DNA of 60,000 bases from Cryptomeria japonica (Eukaryota; Streptophyta; Pinopsida; Cupressales; Cupressaceae). The notes under the pieces are model-generated. The model did not search any database and was not told where the DNA came from. It saw only the letters and a program-made list of their open reading frames with translations. The DNA is taken from positions 158,390,471 to 158,450,470 of the forward strand of contig NC_081411.1 of NCBI RefSeq assembly GCF_030272615.1, in the 5' to 3' direction. A program made the translations under genes and the position numbers. Below, piece after piece: positions 1 through 10,583 of this stretch (position 1 is its first letter; every line of letters begins with the position of its first letter).

Positions 1-240
1 AAACCCTTTCCTTAACTATAAATTTAATGCCCATATTAAACCATAACCCTAACCCTAATCCTAACCATAATCCAAAATCAAAACTGAACCCTAACATTGA
101 TGCTAACCCTAACCATGATATAAACCCTAACCATTATCATAACGCTAACTCTAAACCCTAACCCTAACCCAACCCATGATGTAAACCTTATCCTCAACCA
201 ACACTAACCTTAACCCTAACGCTAACCATAACCATAATAC
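1..240. repeat. degenerate telomere-like (CCCTAA-type) repeat tract
   Basis: Many CCCTAA, AACCCTAA and near variants follow one another (for example around 46-70 and 150-172), separated by diverged spacers such as AACCATAA. Plant telomeres are usually CCCTAAA arrays, but here perfect units are short and mixed with mutated ones. This reads as an old interstitial telomere-like tract rather than a working chromosome end. It starts at the window edge, so its full length is unknown. Confidence 0.7.
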
Positions 241-984
241 TTGACATTAAATAAAGTTTAATATATCTTACATTTTAGTATTTGCTTTGATCTTGCAACA
301 CATTTATATTATTAAAAACATATTCTAAATAGATATATTAAATTTCACATATCTCCGCTTAATAATATCTCGACATACTTTATATAGATTAAATTAAAAT
401 TTAAGGTATATATGCTAGTTTTATTTTACAATAGTAATATAATAATTCTTTTATAAACTTTTTTTATCACTATATTGTTTTATGTGATTGTATGTGATAG
501 CCATCTATTAAATTTAATAACTAAATTCAAGATTAGTATCTACAAGTTTGTTAGACATGAAATTTTTTTCTATCTATTAAATAATTAAAAAGAATTATTT
601 TTACAATTTTTCAATATAGTGCTTCTTTTATATAGTTAATGGAATTATAAATTTATTATTTATTTTTTAAATATATTCTATGTTATGGTTTATATAGATT
701 TCCTTTTTAATATATTTTCAAATTCAAGATTAGTTTCTAAATGTTAGTTAGGAATGAAAACTTTTTCCATCTATTAAATAATTAAGAGGGAATTATTTTT
801 TTAATTTTTTAATATAATGCCTCTTTTATACATAATTAATGTGAATATAAATTTATTATTTATTATTTAAATATTCTATGTTATGGTTTATATAGATTTA
901 TCTTTTAATATATTTTTTTTAAATGTCATTTGTTTAAATATATAATTTTAATAAAAAATCATTAGTTATTATAGTACAAACAAT
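241..984. other. AT-rich spacer with a 197-bp tandem duplication
   Basis: No gene is visible. Two adjacent copies of a roughly 197-bp AT-rich unit start at 523 and 720. Both open with AAATTCAAGATTAG and both contain a TATTAAATAATTAA block and a TTCTATGTTATGGTTTATATAG block in the same order. The second copy fades out near 915. The stretch ends at the 3' end of LINE-A. Confidence 0.7.
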
Positions 985-1149
985 ATGAGCCAAAAAAATA
1001 TTTTTTTAAATAAAGGGGTAAAAAATTTATTGAAAATTAGACACAAGAATTACAAAGAGAACCAAGGCCCCAAGGCCCCAAAAATGAACCACAAGCCTAG
1101 CCCAAAATCAACTAGTTTCATACCCATCCATGTCCTCAGCAAGAATCTT

Positions 1150-1972
1150 CTACAAGTCCTGATAGTAATCTGGGGAAAGATGCTCGCAACCTTCAACTTT
1201 CCAATCGCTATCGGTTAGCAAGGCCCACTTAGCCAAACAATCTACTGCTATATTCCACTCATGAGGAATATGGATGAAAGACACCTGCTCCATAGCCGAG
1301 CTAATATGAAGAATCTAACAAACAATCTCTACTAACTGCCAATGAACCCCACTCACCTTTTTCTCTATCAACAAGTTCAGAATAATTTGTGAATATGATT
1401 CACAGATAACCTTCCTTCGACCCCACTCCTAGGCATGCTCCAAGGCATAGAGAATTGCAAAACCCTACATAAAATTATTAGAATGCCACCCTTTATGAAC
1501 CGAAAATAAGAAGACCACCTTCCCCATATGATTCATACCAACACTAGCAACCCCAGTAGGGCCTGGGTTACCCTAGAGGAGCCATCAGTATTAATCTTGA
1601 TAAAATCATCCTAAGGAGTCATCCATCTTCCCATCCTTTGAACCTTCTTCAAAGTATGTCTACCTCTCCTAACACAAGCTGAGGCAGGAGACAATTCTTG
1701 CAACCCCAACCTACTCACAATATTTGCATCATCTCTATTCAGAGGAAAATACACCTCACATTTAGCTTCCACGGTCTCCTGGATCATAACAATGATTCTA
1801 TTCCACACTTGCTGAACCACCAGTCTGATCTCATGAAAGATCCTTCTGTTCCTCTCGAGCCAGATCTACTATAGTATGAAAATGGGCCCAGTGTACCAGA
1901 TAATCTAGAGGAAGGAGGAGATGATAGGAGGTCTGCCCAAATTGCTCCAAAAGTCCACCAGGGAATCCGCAT
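1150..1972 (-). pseudogene. LINE-A ORF2 C-terminus: linker and RNase H domain, broken
   Basis: Read on the minus strand, 1784-1972 and 1611-1820 give overlapping broken frames of the segment between the zinc-binding motif and RNase H; one contains VVQQVWNRIIVMIQETVEAK-like sequence. From about 1610 downward comes an RNase H-like domain opening with IKINTDGSS, whose Asp would be the first catalytic residue, and later IPHEWNIAVDCLAKWA, typical of the end of the RNase H domain in plant LINEs. A stop at 1150-1152 closes it. Several in-frame stops and a shift make it non-functional. In the family this domain removes RNA from the RNA/DNA hybrid during retrotransposition. LINE-B has the same domain at 28900-29338. 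Confidence 0.7.
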
Positions 1973-1989
1973 GAACAGAAGGATGCTTC

Positions 1990-1994
1990 CACAC
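1990..1994. repeat. target-site duplication CACAC, left copy
   Basis: CACAC lies directly before the TGATG start of the left LTR and is repeated exactly after the right LTR at 10579-10583. A 5-bp duplication is normal for Ty3-type integrase. Confidence 0.9.
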
Positions 1995-3277
1995 TGATGA
2001 GCTTAAAATATGCTCATAATTTGGATGTTATGATAAACTTTTAAATGCCTTTACTTTTGTTATTTCATTGATGTTCAGACTTTGTGAAACCTTTTTGGGA
2101 TATCCTATAGCAAGATACTTTTATATTCCTGCAGCTCTTTGTGTTGACTTGATTGCATTTATTGCCTCGTTGACCCCCTAAAATGACTGGTATATCGTAT
2201 ACAGTTTTTGAATGATGAAGTAAATCTAAAATGTGTGATTAATGAATAGATATCATGTATGTGCCATACGCCTTTTCTGTTGCATGTTACCTTTTGTTTC
2301 GTAGGTTGTTGAAGAACGATCGAGTCAAGCGCAGCCAATCTCGGCCTTGCAGTAAAGTCCATTTCTTGCACGACTTCGAGGAAGCTCCGGTGAAGACTCT
2401 TTGACCGAAATCGTGGGAAAGAATTTTAATGACAAAGAGTGGAGCACTAGATTCTCTCTAGATCGGGTTGAACGCATAAATTCATTTATGAAGTTTGTTC
2501 CTTGATTCGAGGATATGTTTTACTTCCACGTCTTTCTTTGATGGGGTTAGTTAGTTAGTTGCTCTCCTATTTTTAAATAAATCTTCTCCTCTTGCGCGAG
2601 AGAGGAGTAAGAGAAGGATAGAATAAGAATAGTAGATGTCATGTAAGAATCAATATGATAATGAAAGACAGAATCTGTTTAACCAGAAGCAGAGTTTGTT
2701 GTTAGTTTCCATATCAACAAAACAATGTATATCATTCTGTTTTTATGAATAAAGTTCAATGAAGTTCTGAGTTTAGCATCTGCGTAATCAGGAGATGCTT
2801 GCTAAGGGGGCCCACTTAGTAGGTATCTGTAGCTAGTTAGTTAGTTGTTCTTTCCTATTAAGCTTCAGTTTGCTTTCATCTTTAAAGTTTTTATACAAAC
2901 TCAGCTTTACATTGCTCCTGCAGCACAAGGAATCCATCACTGTGTCTGTTCTTGCAGCATAAGGCCAGTTCATAGTTTGTGTTTCAGTTGTAGTTATTAT
3001 GGTTTCTGTCGTAATCAAATCAAAGTTGAATTAAAGAGCTTTGCATTACCTTCCTGTAGCGTAGGTAGGATTTCTTTTCAGTATGTATTTCCGCTAAGAT
3101 TTGACCAAAATAAGTTCCTAGTGCATATATTTTGCTGCGCCATTTAAAGTATACATCCCCTGGTTTGACAAGTAAATGAACGTCTACAGAGAGAGATATT
3201 GGTCACCTGTTGGAATGCCCAATTCCTAGGAAAGGTTTTACTGTGATTTTCATATCCTTTTGTGTGTGCGACCATCA
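1995..3277 (+). repeat. 5' LTR of the Athila-like element
   Basis: 1283 bp, starting TGATGAGC and ending ACCATCA, so the ends form the inverted pair TGATG/CATCA. Its partner at 9296-10578 has the same length. The LTR carries several GTTAGTTAG runs and CTGCAGC boxes and would supply promoter and polyadenylation signals. Confidence 0.93.
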
Positions 3278-3281
3278 TTTT

Positions 3282-3299
3282 TGGCACCATTGCCGAGGA
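3282..3299 (+). promoter_or_regulatory. primer-binding site, tRNA-Asp type
   Basis: TGGCACCATTGCCGAGGA lies four bases after the 5' LTR. It matches the complement of the plant tRNA-Asp 3' end (TGGCGCCGTTGCCGGGGA) except for three G-to-A changes. This would prime minus-strand DNA synthesis. Confidence 0.8.
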
Positions 3300-3398
3300 T
3301 GGCATCTAGCTAGGAGTTTATCAGAAGTCATTTTTGGCATTAGTTTAGCTTGTTAGTAAAATTTTCTAGATTCTTCAAGCCACTATTCATTATATTGC

Positions 3399-5239
3399 AT
3401 GCATAGAAGAAGAAGAGATGCCCTGGGAAGGTTCCTCCCTGAAAATCTATTTATTGAACTACCATTTGACCCAGCTGACAATGAACTTGAGGAAAATCCA
3501 TTTGCTCTGTTATTTCAACAACCAAACATGGCAAATAATCCACCTAATAATCCACCTCCTGCATTTGAGTTTCCTATTGTTCCCCAGGGAGATACTGACA
3601 ATCTTAAAAACATTCCCTCTTCTTTGCTTCCAAAGTTTTATGGCCTGGTCACAAAGGACCCAGAAACCTTTCTGTTTGAATTTGATGTCCTCTGTCGCAG
3701 TTATGACTACAACACAGACTCTCATAAATTGAAGTTATTCCCTTCCACCTTGAAGGAAGGAGCTCTCAGATGGTTCATGAGTCTGGGAAGAGGTGTAGTT
3801 GATAGTTGGGAGGTCATGCAGACAAAATTCCTTGAAAAGTATAAGGAATATTGTAAGAGGGCCAGCAAGGGTGATGATATATTCTGAATTCAGCAGAAGG
3901 ACGATGAAACTCTGGAAGATTACATTTCCAGATTCTTGTTTGCACTATAGAGGAACTCAAACCATACTCTCAACGAGGACTCTCAGAAACTATTGTTTCT
4001 AAAGGGAATCAGTGATGCTTATATAGATGCCCTGGACCTGATAGGAGGAGGTGATATAACCCAGGTGCCTTGGGATGATATAAAGAAAATATGTCTTAAC
4101 TACTCTCGAGCAATAGTTAAGAAAGGTAGAGGTCATCATGCTACAATAGGGAAGTCTTCTTCTAGCGGAGTTTCCCGAATAGAGATAACAAATTTGCTAT
4201 CTGACTTCAAGCTGGGCATCATTAATAATATGGCTACGCAACTGGACACTATGTAAGCTCGAAAGTAACATGAGGAGGCTGACGCAGTTTTGGCTGAGTT
4301 CTGTCCATACTGCAGACAAAAGAAGCATGACTGCAGATGCAAGATGGTGGCTAATTTGGAAGCTAAACAACTACCTACTGACTTTAAGCTAGTAGAAGGA
4401 GATGATGATCACGTGTTCTTTGTTGCTCAAAGGAGACCATGGGCCCAAAGACAAGGTATGCCTCAAGACCCTTAACTTTTGGTAATTCTTATTCTAGATA
4501 TAATAACCAATGGCAACATGCATATGGACCACCACCATCCTAGAATCCACCTCAACCAAATTGGTCTAATTATCAGAACCAACAATGACAATCCCCTCAA
4601 GGAGGATGGCAGCAGCCACAGGGGCAATGGACCCCACCTTCAGGAAATTGGCAGCAAAATTCTCAATGGCGAGGCCCTCAACAATGGCAAAACCAGTCCT
4701 CTAGATTCCTGCAGCTTCCACAACCGCAACCACAAGCCCTTATGTCGCCTCCTGCAGTAACTGCCACAAATCCTGGACCTCCAAAACAAACGCCTATGCC
4801 TGCCCAGCCAATGCCCAATCCCAATAATAAGCCTCAGCAGCCTGCGTATCTTGCCGAAGCCAACCAATATCAAGCTTATGCCTTAAACATTAATGACATC
4901 CATTTGAGGTCTGGAACTACTTTACCTGCTCCAAAACTGCCTCGGATTACTGAAATATCAGATCCTCCCCATGAAGAACCTACTACACCTGTTGTTCCTA
5001 CTGAGCACATGCCCATAACAGATACCGTTCCTAAAGAGCCTATTCTGCAAAATCAAGATAACCCACCTTTTCCTCAGAGGTTGCAAAGTACTGCATATAA
5101 ACCCATGGAACAACCCACTTTTGACATTATGGATCAGCTAAAAAATGTGCAGATTCAAATTCTTTTATTTCAGGCTATTAAAGATATTCCTATTTTTGGA
5201 AAAGCTATTAAAGAAGCCTATTTAAAGAAGCCTGGATGA
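3399..5239 (+). pseudogene. gag pseudogene of the Athila-like element
   Basis: Starts with an ATG at 3399, about 100 bases after the primer site. The first 162 codons hold a retrotransposon Gag core (LPKFYGLVTKDPETFLFEF, then LKEGALRWFMSL). In the same frame, stops occur at 3885, 3948, 4254, 4266 and 4473, and recognisable protein continues between them. It includes a Cys-rich stretch near 4300-4345 (CPYCRQKKHDCRC) that may replace a zinc knuckle. Near 4475-4485 the coding sense moves to another frame. There it becomes a Gln/Pro/Trp/Asn-rich linker (with further stops) and a segment from 4742 that ends at a TGA at 5237, where the pol frame continues. Gag would form the particle. Confidence 0.85.
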
Positions 5240-5278
5240 AAGAAAAAGGACCCTCAAACAATTCATGTCTTAGGGAAA

Positions 5279-8200
5279 TTGGCTGATATAATGTTGGGAA
5301 ATGTAGTTATTCCAAAGTATATTGACCCTGGAAGTCCTGTAGTGCAGATAAATGTAAATGGCCAAGTTGCAAAAAATGTTTTGATTGATTTAGGTGCTGC
5401 CATTAATGTCATGACAAAGCATACTATGGACTCCCTGAACATTTCAAACATTAGGTCTACACCCACAGTCCTGCAGCTTGCAGACAGCTCCACAGTTAAA
5501 CCTGATGGGATAGTAGAAGATGTAATTATCATTCTTGAATCTTGGGAGTATCCTACTGATTTCACAATATTATCAGTTAAGGCAACTTTAGGAGGGTATC
5601 CAGTTATTCTTGGTAGACCATGGTTAGCAACTGCTGATGCTTTTATAGGATGTCGTTCTGGAGATATGACCATTTCTGATGGGCAGTCCACAAAGAAATT
5701 GTCTCTGTATCCTCCTGCTAGACCTCAGCCAGATTTGTCCCAACCTGTTTGGCCAGATGTGGGGGAGGAAATTGAAGAAGCCAATTCTTTGGCTCAATTA
5801 ATGATGATTCAAAATGACCCATTCTCACAACTTCAGAGTGAAGATGCCTTACTGTTTCAAATTCTACAAAACAACTCTGATAAAGGTGGTTCATCTGGTC
5901 CAAATGATACTCATTTACAATGTTTCCTACAGCAACCAGATTCTGAAAGTTCACTGCCTAAACTTCCAGGGATTTTTCATAATTTGCTTCCACAAGAGAT
6001 ACAAACATTACCTGTAGACTCTATGAGTAATCTCATGGAGCGGATAGAATTGTCTCAAGGTCATTGTTTGAATATCAATAACAAGTTGTCACAGTCTCAA
6101 CAGGCTGATCTATTAAAAATGCTACAAGAACAGCATAAAGCTTTTGCATGGGAATATGGGGACATGCAAGGAATAGATCCTCGAGTTTGTACTCATAGGA
6201 TATATATCAAAGAAGATTGTTCACCAATTAGACAACCTCAAGGAAGAGTAAATCCAGCACTTAGGGAAATAGTTAAAAGTGAGCTTCAAAAGTTGCTTGA
6301 TGCTGGTTTTATTTATCCAATCTCTGACAGTCAATGGGTTTCTCCTTTAGTCATTGTTCCCAAGAAAGGTGGAAAATGGAGAGTATGTGTAGATTACAGA
6401 GAATTGAACAGTGCCACTAAAAAAGATCACTTTCCACTACCTTTTGTAGATCAAGTACTAGACTCACTGTCTGGCAAAAGATATTTTTCTTTTTTGGATG
6501 GTTACAGTGGATACAATAAGATAAAAATAGCCCCTGAAGATCAAGATAAGACCACTTTTACCTGTCCATGGGGAACATTTGCTTATTCGGTCTTGCCTTT
6601 TAGCCTATGCAATGCACCAGCAACATTTCAAAGAGCAGTAATTAGTATCTTTGCTGATATATCTCATGAATGTATGGAGATTTACATGAATGATTTCACT
6701 GCCTATGGAGTCACATTTGAAGAAGCACTGGTAAATTTAGAAAAAGTATTGAAAAGATGTAGAGAGCAAAATTTGTCTCTAAACAGTGAGAAGTGTTTTC
6801 TAATGATGGAAGAAGGTATTGTTCTAGGTCATCATGTTTCAAAAAATGGAATTCAGGTTGACCTTGCTAAAATTGAAGTAATTCAGAATTTACAAACTCC
6901 TGCAAAATAGAAAGATGTCAGAAGTTTTCTTGGTCATGAAGGGTATTATAGAAGGTTTATAAAAGACTTCAGTAAAATTGCCAGTCCACTTTATGCTTTG
7001 TTAACAAAGGATTCCCAATTTGAGTGGACAGAGGCCTATGAAAAATCCTTCCTACAATTAAAGGACTTGCTTACTAAAGCCCCTATTCTTCAAGGTCCAA
7101 AATAGAATTTGCCTTTTCACATACATGCTGATGCTTTTGACTTTGGCATAGGAGCAGTTCTGAATCAAAAAGAAAATTCAGTTGAACATGCTATTTACTT
7201 TATCAGCAAAAACCTTCAAGGTCCTGAGCTCAACTATACTGTCACAGAAAAGGAGTTGCTTGCAGTAGTATATGCTTTGAATAAATTTAGACATTATGTC
7301 ACAGGTTATCAGATATTCGTCCATACTGACCATGTAGAAATCAAATATTTGATGAACAAACCTACCATTTCTGGTAGGTTGGCACGTTGGCTCCTGTTGT
7401 TACAAGAATTTGACATTTCCATAATTGACAAACCAGGGAGAGCTAATGTTGTAGCTGACTTTTTATCAAGACTCCAATCAGTTGTACCTGTTGAACATGA
7501 GATCATTGATGATAGGTTCCCAGATGAACACTTGTTTTCCATCGCTGCACATATACCCTGGTATGCAGACATTGCCAATTATCTAGCAGCAAACAAAATA
7601 CTAGACTACTTTTCTCCAAAAGAAAAGAAATTGTTAATAGAGAAAAGTTCTAACTTTTCCTGGATTGCAAATAGTTTGTTTTATACTGGACTTGATCAGG
7701 TAATGCGAAGATGTGTAAGAGAAGACGAAACTTATTACATATTGCATGCTTGCCATGATGAACTATGTGGAGGACATTTTGCAGCAAAAAGAACATCAAT
7801 GAAAGTTCTTACAACAGGGTACTACTGGCCAACATTACATAAGGATGATGTGGCCTATACAAGAAAATGTGACAAATGCCAGCATATGGGAAGACCAACT
7901 AAGTCCGATGAAATGCCACTATATCCACAGATAATAGTCACCCCTTTTGATAAATGGGGGATGGATTTTGTAGGGCCAATTGATCCACCATCAAATGGAA
8001 AGTCATACATTCTAGTTTGCACGGACTATGTAACAAAATGGGTCGAGGTAACAACTATTACTCATGCTCGAGATAACAAAGTTGCTGAGTTTCTGTATGA
8101 ACAAATTTTCACAAGATTTGGAGTTCTCAGAGAGCTTGTAACCGATCAAGGAGCTCAGTTTACGTCTAATCTGATCACTGCACTAATGAATGACTATAAA

Positions 8201-8902
8201 ATCAAACATAGGAAGTCCAACCCTTATCACCCTCAAGCCAATGGTCAGGCAGAGGTAACAAACAAAGAAATTGAGGTGATCCTCACAAAGACAGTACAGA
8301 TACATAGAAAAGATTGGAGTAATAGACTTCCTGAAGCAGTTTGGGCTTACAGAACTACATGGAAAACAACAACTGGGTTTACACCTTTTGAGCTACTTTA
8401 TGGGAAAATAGCCATGTTACCCATAGAATTTGAACACAAAGCTTTGAGGATAGCTCTTGAACTCAATATAGACATATCTGAAGCATAGAAGGACCGTCTC
8501 TTGCAGCTAAATGCTTTGGACGAAATGAGAAAAGCTGCCCTGCAGCATACAGAAGCAATCCAACATCAAAGGAAGAAATGGCATGATCAGCACATCAAAA
8601 CCAGGAAATTTTTTACTGGAGATTGGGCTCTGTTATATGATTCAAGATATCAAGAAAACCAAGGTAAGCTCACAACATGCTGGCTTGGCCCCTATGAAGT
8701 TGAAAATGTGTTTGACAATGGAGCTGTATAGCTGGTAACAATAGACCCGGTCTGCTTCAAATTGCTAGTGAATGGCCACCAACTCCGGTTATACCACAAA
8801 CCAGTCTCCAAGGAAGAATTCATGCAGCAGTTCGTTCAGGTTCCTCTCGCTACTCTTCCTGCAGCCGAAGGCTTTTGCCTTTCTCCTGCAGCGTTACCGT
8901 AA
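5279..8902 (+). pseudogene. pol pseudogene of the Athila-like element (protease, RT, RNase H, integrase)
   Basis: One frame runs from the 5237 stop to a TAA at 8900-8902, broken by TAG at 6908, 7103, 8486 and 8729. Aspartic protease: LIDLGAAINVM near 5380. RT: fingers and palm from about 6290 (WVSPLVIVPKKGG, then WRVCVDYRELN), with the catalytic box reading YMNDF at 6683-6697, so the first of the paired Asp is Asn. RNase H follows 7109 (HIHADAFDFGIGAVL, VTEKELLAVVYAL). Integrase has an HHCC finger (HACHDELCGG ... CDKCQ) and a DDE core (WGMDFVGP, VTDQGAQF, GQAEVTNKE) that looks intact. The insertion between KKGG and WRVC that I expect in angiosperm Athila is missing. Non-functional because of the stops and the RT change. 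Confidence 0.92.
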
Positions 8903-9286
8903 TTTTCAAAAAGCATGCCCATAATAAAGGTTTTCTTTTTACAAAAGGAAACCCCTTTTCTCCATTCTCATTTATCGCCCCCATTTCACTTCTTTAACTT
9001 CCATCCATTCATTTCATCTATTCATTTCATCCACCCATTTCACCCATCCACATCATCCATCTGTATCAGACTTAATTAAGATATCTTTCCCACTTGTCAA
9101 TCAATGCAGATGCCGTCATATTTCTTCACACATACGTGCAATTATCAAAGGTACGCCATATCTTTTCTTATCACATATTTGATTTATTTCATTCTATTCA
9201 TTTACTGCTATGCATGTACCGGTCATTATTACCTGAACTTCTACCTGTTCTTTACGACATGTGAGGACACATGTCATACTTTAATT
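8903..9286 (+). other. 3' non-coding region of the Athila-like element
   Basis: Between the pol stop and the polypurine tract there is no env-like gene, although some Athila relatives carry one here. Around 9000-9062 there is a pyrimidine-rich array of short CATTTCATCCA-like units. A 64-codon frame at 9104-9298 is Tyr/Phe-rich and resembles nothing I recognise; I treat it as chance. Confidence 0.6.
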
Positions 9287-9295
9287 AGGGGGCAG
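9287..9295 (+). promoter_or_regulatory. polypurine tract
   Basis: AGGGGGCAG directly abuts the TGATG start of the 3' LTR, the expected place for the plus-strand primer. Confidence 0.7.
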
Positions 9296-10578
9296 TGATG
9301 AGCTTAAAATATGCTCATAATTTGGATGTTATGATAAACTTTTAAATGCCTTTACTTTTGTTATTTCATGGATGTTCAGACTTTGTGAAACCTTTTTGGG
9401 ATATCCTATAGCAAGATACTTTTATATTCCTGCAGCTCTTTGTGTTGACTTGATTGCATTTATTGCCCCGTTGACCCCCTAAAATGACTGGTATATCGTA
9501 TACAATTTTTGAATGATGAAATAAATCTAAAATGTGTGATTAATGAATAGATATCGTGTATGTGCCATACGCCTTTTCTGTTGCCTGTTACCTTTTGTTT
9601 CGCAGGTTGTTGAAGAACGATCGAGTCAAGCGTAGCCAATCTTGGCCTTGTAGTAAAGTCCATTTCTTGCACGACTTTGAGGAAGCTCCGGTGAAGACTC
9701 TTTAACCAAAATCATGGGAAAGAATTTTAATGACAAAGAGTGGAGTGCTAGATTCTCTCTAGATCGGGTTGAATGCATAAATTCATTTATGAAGTTTGTT
9801 CCTTGATTCAAGGATATGTTTTACTTCCACATCTTTCTTTGATGGGGTTAGTTAGTTAGTTGCTCTCCTGTTTTTAAAAAAAGCTTCTCCTCCTGTGCGA
9901 GAGAGGAGTAAGAGAAGGATAGAATAAGAATAGTAGATGTCATGTAAGAATCAATATGATAATGAAAGACAGAATCTGTTTAACCAGAAGCAGAGTTTGT
10001 TGTTAGTTTCCATATCAACAAAACAATGTATATCATTCTATTTTTATGAATAAAGTTCAATGAAGTTCTGAGTTTAGCATCTGCGTAATCAGGAGATGCT
10101 TGCTAAGGGGGCCCACTTAGTAGGTATCTGTAGCTAGTTAGTTAGTTGTTCTTTTCTATTAAGCTTCAGTTTGCTTTCATCTTTAAAGTTTTTATACAAA
10201 CTCAGCTTTACATTGCTCCTGCAGCACAAGGAATCCATCACTGTGTCTATTCCTGCAGCATAAGGCCAGTTCATAGTTTGTGTTTCAGCTGTAGTTATTA
10301 TGGTTTCTGTCGTAATCAAATCATAGTTGAGTTAAAGAGCTTTGCATTACCTTCCTGTAGCATAGGTAGGATTTCTTTTCAGTATGTATTTCCACTAAGA
10401 TTTGACTAAAATAAGTTCCTAGTGCATATATTTTGTTGTGCCATTTAAAGTATACGTCCCCTGGTTTGACAAGTAAATGAACATCTACAGAGAGAGATAT
10501 TGGTCACCTATTGGAATGCCCAATTCCTAGGAAAGGTTTTACTGTGATTTTCATATCCTTTTATGGGCGCGACCATCA
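9296..10578 (+). repeat. 3' LTR of the Athila-like element
   Basis: 1283 bp, the same length as the 5' LTR. About 40 differences from it by eye (roughly 3%), nearly all transitions and many at CpG. It ends CATCA and is followed by the CACAC duplication. Confidence 0.93.
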
Positions 10579-10583
10579 CACAC
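10579..10583. repeat. target-site duplication CACAC, right copy
   Basis: Exact copy of 1990-1994; LINE-A sequence resumes here. Confidence 0.9.

Larger units (their letters stand above)
985..1994 (-). mobile_element. LINE-A, 3' part (minus strand), cut off by the Athila-like insertion
   Basis: This is the downstream end of a non-LTR retrotransposon read right to left. It holds the region between the zinc-binding motif and RNase H, the RNase H domain, a 3' UTR of about 150 bases and an A-rich end near 985-1000. The upstream part of the same LINE resumes at 10579 beyond the LTR element. The last five bases (CACAC, 1990-1994) are the target site duplicated by that insertion. Confidence 0.8.
1995..10578 (+). 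mobile_element. Athila-like Ty3 LTR retrotransposon, complete but mutated
   Basis: 8584-bp element with two 1283-bp LTRs (TGATG...CATCA ends), a perfect 5-bp CACAC target duplication, a tRNA-Asp-type primer site, gag, then pol in the order protease, RT, RNase H, integrase. That order is Ty3 type, and the primer site and protein motifs (DLGA protease; TTFTCPWGTFAY, LCNAPATFQRA in RT) point to the Athila side of the plant Ty3 tree. No env-like frame follows pol. LTR differences counted by eye are about 40 of 1283. Stops in gag and pol and a changed RT active site show it is dead. It sits inside LINE-A. Confidence 0.92.

Noticed and set aside
1-240. A true chromosome end
   Set aside because: Perfect CCCTAAA arrays are absent; units are diverged and AT-rich spacer and transposons follow at once. 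It is better read as interstitial.
985-1218. 77-codon plus-strand frame
   Set aside because: It lies antisense to the LINE-A 3' UTR and RNase H end.
2845-3147. 100-codon frame in the left LTR and its copy at 10146-10409
   Set aside because: Present in both LTRs, Cys-rich by chance from CTGCAGC words, and not continued in frame between copies; LTR non-coding sequence.
5237-5239. Programmed readthrough at the gag-pol TGA
   Set aside because: Gag has several other stops and a frameshift, so this is most simply another decay mutation.
9104-9298. Small env-like or membrane protein after Athila-like pol
   Set aside because: Aromatic-rich but short, without signal peptide plus domain pattern, and it runs into the polypurine tract and LTR.
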